In this document: positions 53,436 to 62,105 of the stretch, piece by piece
Position numbering within the stretch: position 1 is the stretch's first letter
Layout: each line of letters begins with the position of its first letter
Assembly: GCF_030295745.1 (NCBI RefSeq)
Contig: NZ_AP027291.1
Span: 4,898,001 to 4,962,000, forward strand
DNA length: 64,000 nucleotides
Direction: 5' to 3'
DNA from: Mycolicibacterium sp. TUM20985
GTDB lineage: Bacteria > Actinomycetota > Actinomycetes > Mycobacteriales > Mycobacteriaceae
Notes under the pieces: model-generated
Told to the model about the DNA's origin: nothing
What the model saw: the letters and a program-made list of their open reading frames with translations, nothing else
Database searches by the model: none
Position numbers and translations under genes: made by a program

Positions 53436-54698
53436 GTGAGCAGCCGCGCCGACGTCGCCTCCGACGTCGGACTCGAGCGCTTCCGGACCCGCAACGGGAT
53501 CTACGAACGGCATGTCGCGCGTCGGGACGGTCGGCAGACCGCCAGCGTGATGGCCGGTTACACCGGCACCGATGCCCGGCCCACGTGCGCCGACGAAGCC
53601 GAGCGCGCCTGGCTGCAGAGCACCGTCGCGCCGCCGTGCGGGGCGGCGCGGTCCTCGGTTCGCGTCGTCGATCTGTTCTCGGGCTGCGGCGGGCTGTCCA
53701 TCGGGGTGGCCGAAGCGGCGCGGGCGCTCAATCGATCGTTCGAACCGGTGCTCGCCGTCGACGTCGACGCGGTAGCGGCAAAGACCTACGCGGCCAACTT
53801 CCCCTCGGGCACCACGCTGTGCCGTGACGTCGACGACGTGCTGCCCGGCGAGGTCGGCTCGCGGCTCACCTCGGCCGAACGGCTGCTGGCCAAAGGCCAC
53901 GCCGACGTCGACGTGCTGGTGGGTGGGCCGCCGTGTCAGGGTCACAGCGACTTCAACAACCGCACCCGCCACGCCGACGACAAGAACGAGCTTTACCGAA
54001 CGATGGTTCGGGCAGCCGAAGTTCTTGGCCCGCAACATATTCTGATCGAGAACGTGCCGGGGGCCATCAACGACCGACGAGCCGTCGTCCAACGCACCGC
54101 CGACGCCCTGGCAGACCTCGGATACCACGTGTCGATCGGCGTGATCGACCTCAGCGAGATCGGCGTGCCGCAGCGCCGACGTCGACTGGTCCTGGCGGCC
54201 AGCCTCACCCAGACGACCGGCGTCGACGACGTCGTGCACCGGCACCGCCGCAGTCCTCGCGACGTGGCTTGGGCATTCCAGGATCTGGAGAGCCAGGCCG
54301 AACCCACCAAGCTGGTGGACATGGTCGCCAGGTCGGCGCCCGCAACGCGACGGCGCATCGACTACCTCTTCGAGAGCGGCGAATTCGACCTGCCGGACCG
54401 CGAACGGCCCGCCTGCCACGCCGACGGCGGCCACAGCTACAAGGCCATCTACGGGCGGCTGGCGTGGGACCGCCCGTCGCACACCATCACCACCGGCTTC
54501 TACAGCATGTGCATGGGCCGCTACGTGCACCCGAGCCGTCGTCGCACCATCACCGCCCACGAAGCCGCACGGCTGCAATACATTCCGGATTGGTTCTCGT
54601 TCGATGGCGTCACCCAGCGCACCGCCCTGGCCAGGATGATCGGCAACGCCGTGCCGTCCCGGCTGAGCTACGCCGTCGCACTGGAATGGCTGCGGTGA
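53436..54698 (+). CDS. DNA (cytosine-5-)methyltransferase, first of a tandem pair
   Basis: The 420-residue protein has an N-terminal ~75-residue extension, then VRVVDLFSGCGGLSIGVAE (motif I), DVLVGGPPCQGHSDFNNRT (PC catalytic loop), HILIENVPGA (ENV), VPQRRRRLVLAAS (motif VIII) and the C-terminal MIGNAVPSRLSYAVALEW. All catalytic motifs are intact. The target-recognition region lies around 54250-54450. The GTG start has a weak upstream context. It overlaps the second methyltransferase by 13 bases. Confidence 0.93.
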   Translation: MSSRADVASDVGLERFRTRNGIYERHVARRDGRQTASVMAGYTGTDARPTCADEAERAWLQSTVAPPCGAARSSVRVVDLFSGCGGLSIGVAEAARALNRSFEPVLAVDVDAVAAKTYAANFPSGTTLCRDVDDVLPGEVGSRLTSAERLLAKGHADVDVLVGGPPCQGHSDFNNRTRHADDKNELYRTMVRAAEVLGPQHILIENVPGAINDRRAVVQRTADALADLGYHVSIGVIDLSEIGVPQRRRRLVLAASLTQTTGVDDVVHRHRRSPRDVAWAFQDLESQAEPTKLVDMVARSAPATRRRIDYLFESGEFDLPDRERPACHADGGHSYKAIYGRLAWDRPSHTITTGFYSMCMGRYVHPSRRRTITAHEAARLQYIPDWFSFDGVTQRTALARMIGNAVPSRLSYAVALEWLR

Positions 54699-55837
54699 CG
54701 CTGAAGGTCGCGGGGCTCTTCGCCGGCATCGGCGGGCTCGAGCTGGGCATGGCGGCCAACGGTCATCACGCCCACCTGCTCGTCGAGAATTCCTCACCCG
54801 CCATGCACGTGCTGCGGCGGCGGTTCCCCGACACCAAGCTCGAAGCCGACGTGCGCGACGTCGGTTCGTTGCCGACGGGGACCGATGTCGTCGTCGCCGG
54901 CTTTCCCTGCCAGGATCTGAGCAGTGTCGGGCGCAAGGCCGGAATCGTCGGCGCCCGAAGCAGTCTGGTCGGCGAGGTGTTGCGGCTGCTCTCCGACGGT
55001 GACGTGCCGTGGGTGGTGCTCGAGAACGTGCCGTTCCTCGTGTCGCTGGGTCGCGGGGCCGCACTGCGGGTGATCACGACGGCGTTGACGCAGCTGGGGT
55101 ATCGGTGGGCGTACCGCGTCGTCGACACCAATGCCTTCGGGCTGCCGCAGCGGCGCAACCGGTGGTACCTCGTCGGGTCGCGGGTGGGCGACCCCAGGGA
55201 CGTGCTGCTGGCCGACGACTGCGAGAAGCCCTTGGCGACGAGCGGTTACCCGGACGTGGCCTGCGGCTTCTATTGGACCGAGGGCATGCGTTCCTTCGGC
55301 TGGGCCGTCGACGGCGTGCCGCCCATCAAGTGCGGATCCTCGGTGGGGGTGGCCTCGCCCCCGGCGATCAGGCTCCCGACGGGCCGCTACGTCACCCCCG
55401 ACCTTCGCGATACCGAACGGCTGCAAGGCTTTCCCGTGGATTGGACCGCACCCGCCGACGAGGTGGCGCGCCGCGGCGAGCGCTGGCGGATGGTCGGCAA
55501 CTCGGTCAGCGTGCCCGTCGCCGCCTGGATCGGCAGCCGGCTCGTCGACCCCGGCCGCTACGACCCCGGCGCCGACTTGCCGTGGACGGGAACCAAGTGG
55601 TCGCGCCGCGCGGCGTGGGCGGACCTCGACGGCGTCGTACACGTCGCGGACGTCGGGCCGTGGCCGGTGTGGGAGCCGAGGCTGCCGTTGGTGGACTTCC
55701 TGCGATTCCCGGGCAAGCCGCTGTCGGTGCGGGCGGCGTCGGGCTTCCTGCGGCGGACGGGCAAGGGGGCGTTGCGGTTTCCCGACGGGTTCCTCGACGA
55801 GCTGGCGGCGTATGCGGAATCTTCGCGCAACCCCTAG
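54686..55837 (+). CDS. DNA (cytosine-5-)methyltransferase, second of a tandem pair
   Basis: From MAAVTLKVAGLFAGIGGLEL the product is 383 residues. It has motif I (LFAGIGGLELGMAANG), VVVAGFPCQDLSSVGRKAG (catalytic PCQ), WVVLENVPFL, FGLPQRRNRWYLVG and MVGNSVSVPVAAWIGSRLV, plus a C-terminal tail of ~110 residues. It is distinct in sequence from its neighbour, so the pair could methylate the two strands of an asymmetric site. Its stop overlaps the convergent L,D-transpeptidase gene by four bases (CTAG). No restriction endonuclease gene is nearby. Confidence 0.92.
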   Translation: MAAVTLKVAGLFAGIGGLELGMAANGHHAHLLVENSSPAMHVLRRRFPDTKLEADVRDVGSLPTGTDVVVAGFPCQDLSSVGRKAGIVGARSSLVGEVLRLLSDGDVPWVVLENVPFLVSLGRGAALRVITTALTQLGYRWAYRVVDTNAFGLPQRRNRWYLVGSRVGDPRDVLLADDCEKPLATSGYPDVACGFYWTEGMRSFGWAVDGVPPIKCGSSVGVASPPAIRLPTGRYVTPDLRDTERLQGFPVDWTAPADEVARRGERWRMVGNSVSVPVAAWIGSRLVDPGRYDPGADLPWTGTKWSRRAAWADLDGVVHVADVGPWPVWEPRLPLVDFLRFPGKPLSVRAASGFLRRTGKGALRFPDGFLDELAAYAESSRNP

Positions 55838-57132
55838 GTGATGCTGCTGCCCTTGAGCCACTGATCCCACGGCACCGTCCAGTCGCCGTTCTGCCAGATC
55901 TCCAGCGGCTTGCCACCGGTGTTGCGCACCTCGACGACGTCGCCGGGAACCGAGAAGTCGAAGAACCAGGAAGCGTTGTCGCCGTTGAGGTTCAGGCAGC
56001 CGTGCGACGTGTCGGTATTGCCCTGCGCCCACACCGTCGAGTTGAGCTGGTGCAGGTAGATGCCGTCGGTGCTGATCTTGGTGGCGTAGGAGATCGTCTC
56101 CTTGTAGCCGAGCCGCGAGCTCGTCGGCAACCCGAACGTCGAGGAATCCATGATCACCGGGTTGGCCTTGTTCAGCACCGTGTAGACGCCGGGCGGGGTG
56201 AAGAACGAGAAGGTGTTGCCCGCAATGGTTTGGACGCCGCCCATGCCCATCGAGGTCGGCATGGTGCGGACCAGCTTGCCGTTGTCGTAGACGCTCACCA
56301 TGTGGGTGATGTCGTCGGCGATCGACACGTGCGCGTCACCGATCTTGAACGAGACGTGCTCGTCCTCCTCGCCGTAGAGGCCGTCGCCGAGCGGGGTGCC
56401 ATAGACATTGGCGGCCACCGTCACGGTGGTGCCCGGCGCGTAGTACTTCTGCGGCCGCCAGTGCGCGGTCTGATCGTCGATCCAGTACCACGATCCGGCC
56501 ACCGGCGGGTTCGTGGTGACCGATAGGTGCCGCTCTGCGTTGGCTTTGTTGTCGATGTCCTCGTCGAAGTGGGCGACGACCACCGCACCCACGCCGTAGG
56601 TGGCGCCGTCCTGCAGCAGTCCGCCGTCGGTGGTCTCGAAGTACACCTGCGTTTGCTTGCTGGGAGACACCGTGGTGAAGCTGGACTCCTGGCGGGAGGG
56701 CATCCCGGCGGGGCCGCGCGCCAGGACCTTCATCGTGTAGGTGCGGCCGTAACCAAGCTGACCGGTTGGCTTCCAAGCCGTGTGATCCGGCGTGAGCACA
56801 CCCGGCACCACCTTGCCGCTGTCGTTGGTCATCGTGACGTCGGTAAGGGTGCCCGCGGTGGCGCTGACCACGACCGGACTCGACGGATTCACCTTGTCGG
56901 CCGCCGGTGCCGGCATGACCGACAGCATCGCGGGTGTGGACGCGGGCACGGTCGGCGTCTGCGCCTCGGCCAGATCCCGAGGGGCGGCGAGCACCTGGCA
57001 TCCGTGCACACAGCGTTCCGAACCACTGACCACCACGCCACCGAGCACGGCCAACACCGCGAAGGTTGCGGCCATCCCGGCCCCTCGCGCGCGACGATTA
57101 GACGTCAACAAGACTCCATTGATTTTCGGCAC
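55834..57132 (-). CDS. L,D-transpeptidase with Ig-like domains (LdtMt-type)
   Basis: The 432-residue protein has an N-terminal hydrophobic segment (MAATFAVLAVLGGVVV), two Ig-like domains (around VNPSSPVVVSATAG and AVVVAHFDEDIDNKANAE) and a YkuD catalytic domain with IYLHQLNSTVWAQGNTD then TSHGCLNLNGDNA, which holds the catalytic Cys. It forms 3-3 cross-links in peptidoglycan outside the membrane. No clear lipobox is seen, unlike LdtMt2, so it may be anchored by the helix. It is divergent from the antigen 85-like gene. Confidence 0.93.
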   Translation of the reverse strand: MPKINGVLLTSNRRARGAGMAATFAVLAVLGGVVVSGSERCVHGCQVLAAPRDLAEAQTPTVPASTPAMLSVMPAPAADKVNPSSPVVVSATAGTLTDVTMTNDSGKVVPGVLTPDHTAWKPTGQLGYGRTYTMKVLARGPAGMPSRQESSFTTVSPSKQTQVYFETTDGGLLQDGATYGVGAVVVAHFDEDIDNKANAERHLSVTTNPPVAGSWYWIDDQTAHWRPQKYYAPGTTVTVAANVYGTPLGDGLYGEEDEHVSFKIGDAHVSIADDITHMVSVYDNGKLVRTMPTSMGMGGVQTIAGNTFSFFTPPGVYTVLNKANPVIMDSSTFGLPTSSRLGYKETISYATKISTDGIYLHQLNSTVWAQGNTDTSHGCLNLNGDNASWFFDFSVPGDVVEVRNTGGKPLEIWQNGDWTVPWDQWLKGSSIT

Positions 57133-57376
57133 CGACGATTACGACGCGGTCCCATGGTAGGTGGTTCGGGCCGTTCCCTCGCATACCGGCAGGTGTCGTT
57201 CGGTAACGAACGGGTAAGTGTCGCCGAGAAGAAGAAAAGAGGGCAGCGCTCCGCGGGGTGCGTTGCTCCGCGGGCGGTTGCCAAGAAGTGACAACCGGTA
57301 GGGCGGCCACCCGGTCGCCGTACCCGAAACCGTTCACCGCACCGAGTGCGGGACTTCCCGAAGAGATGGATGTGAG

Positions 57377-58342
57377 ATGACGTTCGTTCAAAGAATCCGG
57401 CGCAGTTGGGGACGGCGGCTCGCCGTCGCCGCAATCGCCGCCGCCGCACTACCCGGCCTGATCGGGGTCACGGGCGTATCGGCGACCGCCGGGGCGTATT
57501 CGCCTGCGGGGCTGCCGGTCGAGGACCTGCAGGTGCCCTCCGCCGCGATGGGCCGCAACGTGCTGGTGCGCTTCCAGCCCGGCGGTTCGCACGCGGTGTA
57601 CCTGCTCGACGGGCTCCGTGCCCGCGACGACAACAGCGGCTGGGACATCGAGACCAATGCCTTTGAGAAGTTCAACGGCTCCGGTGTCTCGGTCGTCATG
57701 CCCGTTGGCGGCATGTCGAGCTTCTACACCAACTGGCAGAGCCCTGCCGTCGGCAACGGTCAGACCCAGAACTACCAGTGGGAGACGTTCCTGACCTCGG
57801 AGCTCCCCGCCTACCTCGCGGCGAACAAGGGCATCTCGTCGAGCGGAAACGCCGTCGTCGGCCTGTCGATGTCGGGCAGCGCCGCGCTGATCCTGGCCGC
57901 CTACCACCCGGGCCAATTCTCCTACGCTGGCTCCATGTCGGGCTTCCTGAACCTCTCGCAGGGGGTCTGGCCCACGCTCGTCGGATTCGCGATGCGCGAC
58001 TCCGGCGGCTTCGACGCGGGCGCCATGTGGGGTCCCGGCGGCGGTCCGGCCTGGCAGCGCAACGACCCGACGCTCCAGGCGAGCCGGTTGGCCTCCAACG
58101 GCACCCGGATCTTCGTATACACCGGTAACGGCACCCCCAATGAACTGGGCGGCGCCGACCTACCTGCCACGCTGCTCGAGAGTTTGACCCGGGATAGCAA
58201 CGTCGCCTTCCAGAACGCCTACACCGGCGCAGGCGGAAACAACGCGACGTTCAACTTCCCGCCCAATGGCACCCACGCCTGGGGCTACTGGGGCGCCCAG
58301 CTAGATGCGATGAAGTCGGGCATCGTCCAGACGATCGCCTAG
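57377..58342 (+). CDS. Antigen 85-family mycolyltransferase/esterase
   Basis: The 321-residue secreted protein has a signal peptide ending near ATAGAYSP, then GRNVLVRFQPGGSHAVYLLD, SVVMPVGGMSSFYTNW, the Ser nucleophile in VVGLSMSGSAALILAAYHP, and GTHAWGYWGAQL with the catalytic His. This is the Ag85/Fbp family, which transfers mycolates to trehalose or arabinogalactan. It lacks the two Cys of the classical disulfide near NWQSPAVGNGQ and has MSGS for the usual MAAS, so it may be a divergent member. Its stop shares CTAG with the convergent NYN gene. Confidence 0.9.
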   Translation: MTFVQRIRRSWGRRLAVAAIAAAALPGLIGVTGVSATAGAYSPAGLPVEDLQVPSAAMGRNVLVRFQPGGSHAVYLLDGLRARDDNSGWDIETNAFEKFNGSGVSVVMPVGGMSSFYTNWQSPAVGNGQTQNYQWETFLTSELPAYLAANKGISSSGNAVVGLSMSGSAALILAAYHPGQFSYAGSMSGFLNLSQGVWPTLVGFAMRDSGGFDAGAMWGPGGGPAWQRNDPTLQASRLASNGTRIFVYTGNGTPNELGGADLPATLLESLTRDSNVAFQNAYTGAGGNNATFNFPPNGTHAWGYWGAQLDAMKSGIVQTIA

Positions 58343-59250
58343 GCGTCAGCGCGTAATCGCACCATCCGCGTCGTGGAGCTCTCATCGAGCTCCACGACGT
58401 CGGTGCGTGAGCGCAAGAAGTCGCTGAACGACCGGAAGCCCAGCGACTTCTCGCTGAACGAGGGATCCATCCGCTTCATCTGCGCCTTCACCGCCGAGTT
58501 GTGCAGCCACTCGACGTCGTCCTTCTCCAGCCCGATGCGCAGGGCACGTTGCAGGAGTCCGGTCGCGGCGGTTTGCGGATCGGGCGTCTCCGGCTCCTCC
58601 TCCTCGACCACCTGCGGCCGGGTGGCCCGCCGCCGCGGGGCGCGTTTCTTCGGCTCCGGCTCCGGTTCGTCCTTCTCGGGGGCGGCGATCTCCGGCGGCT
58701 CGAAGACCGGCACGCCGGGTAGCGCGTCGTAGATGACGAAGTCGTCGCACGCCGCTGCCAGGGAACGGCTCGACGAGCCCGCCACCCCGATGCCCACGAC
58801 GTAGCGTCCGAGCCGCTTGCACCGCTGCGCGAGCGCGATGTAGTCGGAGTCGCCCGCGACGATGACGACGTGCGTCAGGTCGGGGAGACGGAACATGTCC
58901 TCGACCGCGTCCACGGCCAATCGGATGTCGGCACCGTTCTTGCCGTAGGCCGCCGCGGGGAACAGCTGCACGAGGTCGACGGCGCGACTGACCAACTGGC
59001 CGCGGTAACCGGCGTTGACGTCGGCCGACCAGTCGGCGTAGGCCCTGGTCAGCACTAGTGTCCCGAAGGACGAGGCGAAGTCGATGATCGCTCCGACGTC
59101 GACGGTGGCGCGGTGCAGCCGGTCGACCTCCAGGCCCTTGGTCTTGTCGCGCTGAAACGAGTTGCGGCCGTTCACCTGGTCGTACCGTGAGATCACGATG
59201 TTGTCGAAATCCAAGTAGACCGCGACGCGGGGGTCCTCACGTTCCGTCAT
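58339..59250 (-). CDS. NYN-domain RNase-like protein with C-terminal OST-HTH/LOTUS domain
   Basis: The 303-residue protein has an N-terminal PIN-like NYN domain with acidic residues in VAVYLDFDNIVISRYD, ADIRLAVDAVEDM and HVVIVAGDSDYIALAQR. A basic, Arg/Pro-rich linker leads to a LOTUS-like domain (AVKAQMKRMDPSFSEKSLGF, FSDFLRSRTDVVEL). Such proteins are thought to bind or cut RNA. I start at ATG 59250; the frame upstream shows no conserved sequence. It is convergent with the antigen 85-like gene. Confidence 0.82.
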   Translation of the reverse strand: MTEREDPRVAVYLDFDNIVISRYDQVNGRNSFQRDKTKGLEVDRLHRATVDVGAIIDFASSFGTLVLTRAYADWSADVNAGYRGQLVSRAVDLVQLFPAAAYGKNGADIRLAVDAVEDMFRLPDLTHVVIVAGDSDYIALAQRCKRLGRYVVGIGVAGSSSRSLAAACDDFVIYDALPGVPVFEPPEIAAPEKDEPEPEPKKRAPRRRATRPQVVEEEEPETPDPQTAATGLLQRALRIGLEKDDVEWLHNSAVKAQMKRMDPSFSEKSLGFRSFSDFLRSRTDVVELDESSTTRMVRLRADA

Positions 59251-59496
59251 GAGACAAGTGTGTAGCGCGGCCACCCCGCGTGTCCCGGCGGGTCCGGGGA
59301 AGGCGATTTCAGCAATTCTTCTGCCACGGCTCGGCAAAGAACGCGCACCGGCACTTCCGAGATAACCTCGTCTGCGCCGTCGCGTCGCCGTCGAAACGAC
59401 GACGTGGCGGAGGTAGGGTCGATGTGCCGGCATGGTGAAGAAGACGCCGGGCGGCACGGCCGCGACCGCCACTATCGATAGCCGACAGGTTGGTTC

Positions 59497-60429
59497 ATGA
59501 ATTCCTCGAGCGAGACGCAAAGCCCGTCACCTGCACAGTCCCAGTGGCTGTCCAAGTCCGCGTCGCAGACGCGTGGATCGGACAAGAAGGAAGTCCAGTT
59601 CCACTACGACATCTCGAATGACTTCTTCAAGCTCTGGCAGGATCCGAACCAGGTGTACAGCTGCGCCTATTTCGAGCGTGACGACATGACGCTCGAAGAA
59701 GCCCAGATGGCGAAGATCGATTTGTCGCTCGGCAAGCTCGGCCTGGAGCCGGGGATGACTCTGCTCGACATCGGCTGCGGCTGGGGCGCGACGATCATGC
59801 GGGCGGTCGAGAAGTACGACGTCAATGTCATCGGCCTGACGCTCTCGGAGAACCAGAAGCAGCACATCGAGCAGCACTGGATCGCCAACTCGACCAGCGA
59901 TCGCACGATGGAAGTTCGCCTGCAGCCGTGGGAGGACTTCAGCGGTCAGGTCGATCGGATCGTGTCCATCGGCGCCTTCGAGCACTTCGGCTTCAACAAG
60001 TACGACGACTACTTCAAGAACACCTTCGACTGGCTGCCCGACGACGGCGTGCAGATGCTGCACACGATCACCATCCCCGAGGATGAGGAGATCAAGGCCA
60101 AGAAGCTGCCGCTGACCATGTCACGGGTGCGCTTCATCAAGTTCATCATGGACGAGATCTACCCCGGCGGTCGTCTGCCGCTGGCGTCGATGGTCACCAA
60201 TCACGCGGTCAAGGCCGGTTGGACCATCACCCGCGAACAGCACCTGCAGCCGCACTACGTCAAGACGTTGGACACCTGGGCGGCGAACCTCGAGGCCAAG
60301 AAGGACGAGGCCATCGAGATCACCAACGAGGTCATCTACGAGCGGTTCCTCAAGTACCTGACCGGCTGTGCCGATCTGTTCCGCGAGGGCTACACCGACG
60401 TCGTTCAATTCACCTGCGAGAAAGTGTAA
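59497..60429 (+). CDS. Mycolic acid cyclopropane-synthase-family methyltransferase
   Basis: The 310-residue protein has FHYDISNDFFKLWQDPNQ, the conserved YSCAYFERDDMTLEEAQMAK (Cys involved in bicarbonate binding), MTLLDIGCGWGATIMRAVE (SAM motif I), NVIGLTLSENQ and IGAFEHFGFNKYDDYFK with the active-site Glu. It modifies the meromycolate chain by cis-cyclopropanation, methylation or a related SAM reaction; I cannot assign the product (CmaA/PcaA/MmaA) by eye. In M. tuberculosis such genes lie next to rplA, whereas here they are ~40 kb away. Confidence 0.92.
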   Translation: MNSSSETQSPSPAQSQWLSKSASQTRGSDKKEVQFHYDISNDFFKLWQDPNQVYSCAYFERDDMTLEEAQMAKIDLSLGKLGLEPGMTLLDIGCGWGATIMRAVEKYDVNVIGLTLSENQKQHIEQHWIANSTSDRTMEVRLQPWEDFSGQVDRIVSIGAFEHFGFNKYDDYFKNTFDWLPDDGVQMLHTITIPEDEEIKAKKLPLTMSRVRFIKFIMDEIYPGGRLPLASMVTNHAVKAGWTITREQHLQPHYVKTLDTWAANLEAKKDEAIEITNEVIYERFLKYLTGCADLFREGYTDVVQFTCEKV

Positions 60430-60437
60430 TTCGAGAC

Positions 60438-61334
60438 ATGGTTGAGACGAAGGCCGAACGAATGAAGACGTCGACGACCATGGAACCGCACTTCGAAGAG
60501 GTCCAGGCGCACTACGACTTGTCCGACGAGTTCTTCGGCCTGTTCCAGGATCCGTCGCGGACCTACAGCTGCGCGTACTTCGAGCGTGACGACATGACGC
60601 TCGAAGAAGCTCAGATGGCCAAGCTCGATCTGGCGCTCGGCAAGCTGAACCTCGAGCCTGGCATGACGCTGCTCGACATCGGCTGCGGCTGGGGTTCGGT
60701 GATGCAGCGTGCGATCGAGAAGTTCGACGTCAACGTCGTCGGCCTGACGTTGAGCAAGAACCAGCGCGCATTCGGACAGAAGTTGCTGGACGGTCTCGAC
60801 ACCACGCGGTCGAGCCGGGTGCTGCTCCGCGGGTGGGAGCAGTTCGACGAATCCGTCGATCGCATCATTAGCCTCGAGGCGATCGAGGCGTTCCCGCCGG
60901 AGCGCTATGCGCCGTTCTTCCAGAGCTGCAGCGACATGCTGCCCGCCGATGGCCGAATGGTGTTGCAGGCCATCCTTGGTCACCCCCTGAAGCGCTGGCC
61001 GGAGATGGGCATCCCGATCGTGATGACCGACCTGCGGTTCATGCGGTTCATCGCCAAGGAGATCTTCCCGGGCGGCTCGATCCCATGCGACGAGGACATC
61101 ATCAACCTGTCTGAGGCGGCTGGCTTCAAGGTCTCGGACAAGCAGTTGCTGGACGAGCACTACGTGCGGACGCTGGATCTGTGGGCGACGGCGTTGGAGC
61201 AGCATCACGACGAGGCGGTCGCCGCGACGTCCGAAGAGGTCTACGAGCGATACATGAAGTACCTGGTGGGTTGCAGCGACTTCTTCCAGCGCGGCATCAG
61301 CGAGCTGGGGCAGTTCACGCTCGTCAAGGGGTAG
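60438..61334 (+). CDS. Mycolic acid cyclopropane-synthase-family methyltransferase, UmaA-like
   Basis: From the ATG at 60438 the product has 298 residues; an ATG at 60463 would give 290 in a different frame and is not used. It has VQAHYDLSDEFFGLFQDPSR, YSCAYFERDDMTLEEAQMAK, LLDIGCGWGSVMQRAIE and ISLEAIEAFPPERYAPFF. The region that reads EAFEHFG in most relatives is EAIEAFP, which keeps the Glu but loses the aromatic/His pattern. This is closer to UmaA/MmaA1-type proteins. It follows the first methyltransferase by eight bases, and both share long identical stretches, so they arose by duplication. Confidence 0.88.
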   Translation: MVETKAERMKTSTTMEPHFEEVQAHYDLSDEFFGLFQDPSRTYSCAYFERDDMTLEEAQMAKLDLALGKLNLEPGMTLLDIGCGWGSVMQRAIEKFDVNVVGLTLSKNQRAFGQKLLDGLDTTRSSRVLLRGWEQFDESVDRIISLEAIEAFPPERYAPFFQSCSDMLPADGRMVLQAILGHPLKRWPEMGIPIVMTDLRFMRFIAKEIFPGGSIPCDEDIINLSEAAGFKVSDKQLLDEHYVRTLDLWATALEQHHDEAVAATSEEVYERYMKYLVGCSDFFQRGISELGQFTLVKG

Positions 61335-61341
61335 TGCGCCG

Positions 61342-61959
61342 TCACTCTCCGTCGACGACGCGGTAGCGCAGGTGCGCCACCCCCGGCGCGTCGAGGACGC
61401 GTGCCAACTCGAGGCGCGGACTGCCCGCCTCGAAGCCGTCGAACAAGCGCTCCCCCGCTCCCAGGATGACGGGACTCACCTGCAGGTCGATCTCGTCGAC
61501 GAGCCCTGCGCGGATTGCCTGCCTGGCGCAGGAGGCGCCGCCCGCGATGCTGATGGGTCGGTCGCCCGCCACCTCGACCGCCTGCGAGTAGGCGGACTCG
61601 ATGCCGTCGGTGACGAAGTGGAATGTCGTCCCCTCGAGGGCGATCGGGTCGTGGGCGTAGTGGGTCAGCACGAACACCGGGCAGTGGTACGGCGGTTCCT
61701 CGCCCCACCAGCCGGCCCAGTCCGAGTCGCCCCAGTCACCGCGCACCGGACCGAACATGTTGCGCCCCATGATGGTTGCACCCATCCCGCTGAGCATCTC
61801 CGAGACCACCTGACGATTTACGGGATGCTCCGCCTCGGGGCCGAGGTGCCATCGGTGCAGTAGCTGACCGCCGATGCCGAGCGGATGCTCCTCGCTCTGG
61901 TCCGGACCGGCGACGTAGCCGTCGGCCGAAATCGACATCGAGAGGTTGGTCCGCGGCAT
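61342..61959 (-). CDS. Dihydrofolate-reductase-like (RibD C-terminal) protein
   Basis: The 205-residue protein starts MPRTNLSMSISADGYVAGPD, has TIMGRNMFGPVRGDWGD, TFHFVTDGIESAYSQA and DRPISIAGGASCARQAIRAG, all typical of the RibD C-terminal/DHFR-fold family (YyaP/YwjB-like). It probably binds NADPH and reduces an unknown substrate in the cytosol. The upstream frame to 62178 lacks conserved sequence, so I start at 61959. It is convergent with the mycolate methyltransferase (7 bp). Confidence 0.85.
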   Translation of the reverse strand: MPRTNLSMSISADGYVAGPDQSEEHPLGIGGQLLHRWHLGPEAEHPVNRQVVSEMLSGMGATIMGRNMFGPVRGDWGDSDWAGWWGEEPPYHCPVFVLTHYAHDPIALEGTTFHFVTDGIESAYSQAVEVAGDRPISIAGGASCARQAIRAGLVDEIDLQVSPVILGAGERLFDGFEAGSPRLELARVLDAPGVAHLRYRVVDGE

Positions 61960-62105
61960 TGGTCGTCCGTTCTGAGGGTCTGGGTGGTGTCGGGGCAGAC
62001 TCGGGTGGTCGGTGAAACTCATCGGCCGGGGCGCGTTGCCAGGTGAGTCGCGGGGGTATTCCGTCACCCTAGGGTGTCCTGGAGACCATGGGACGGGAGC
62101 GAGGA

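Noticed and set aside
53364..55064. Long N-terminal extension of the vsr frame
   Set aside because: It runs antisense through both methyltransferase genes; only the last 153 residues match Vsr.
54794..56526. Large overlapping frames over the second methyltransferase and L,D-transpeptidase genes
   Set aside because: Shadows of well-supported genes; no domain content.
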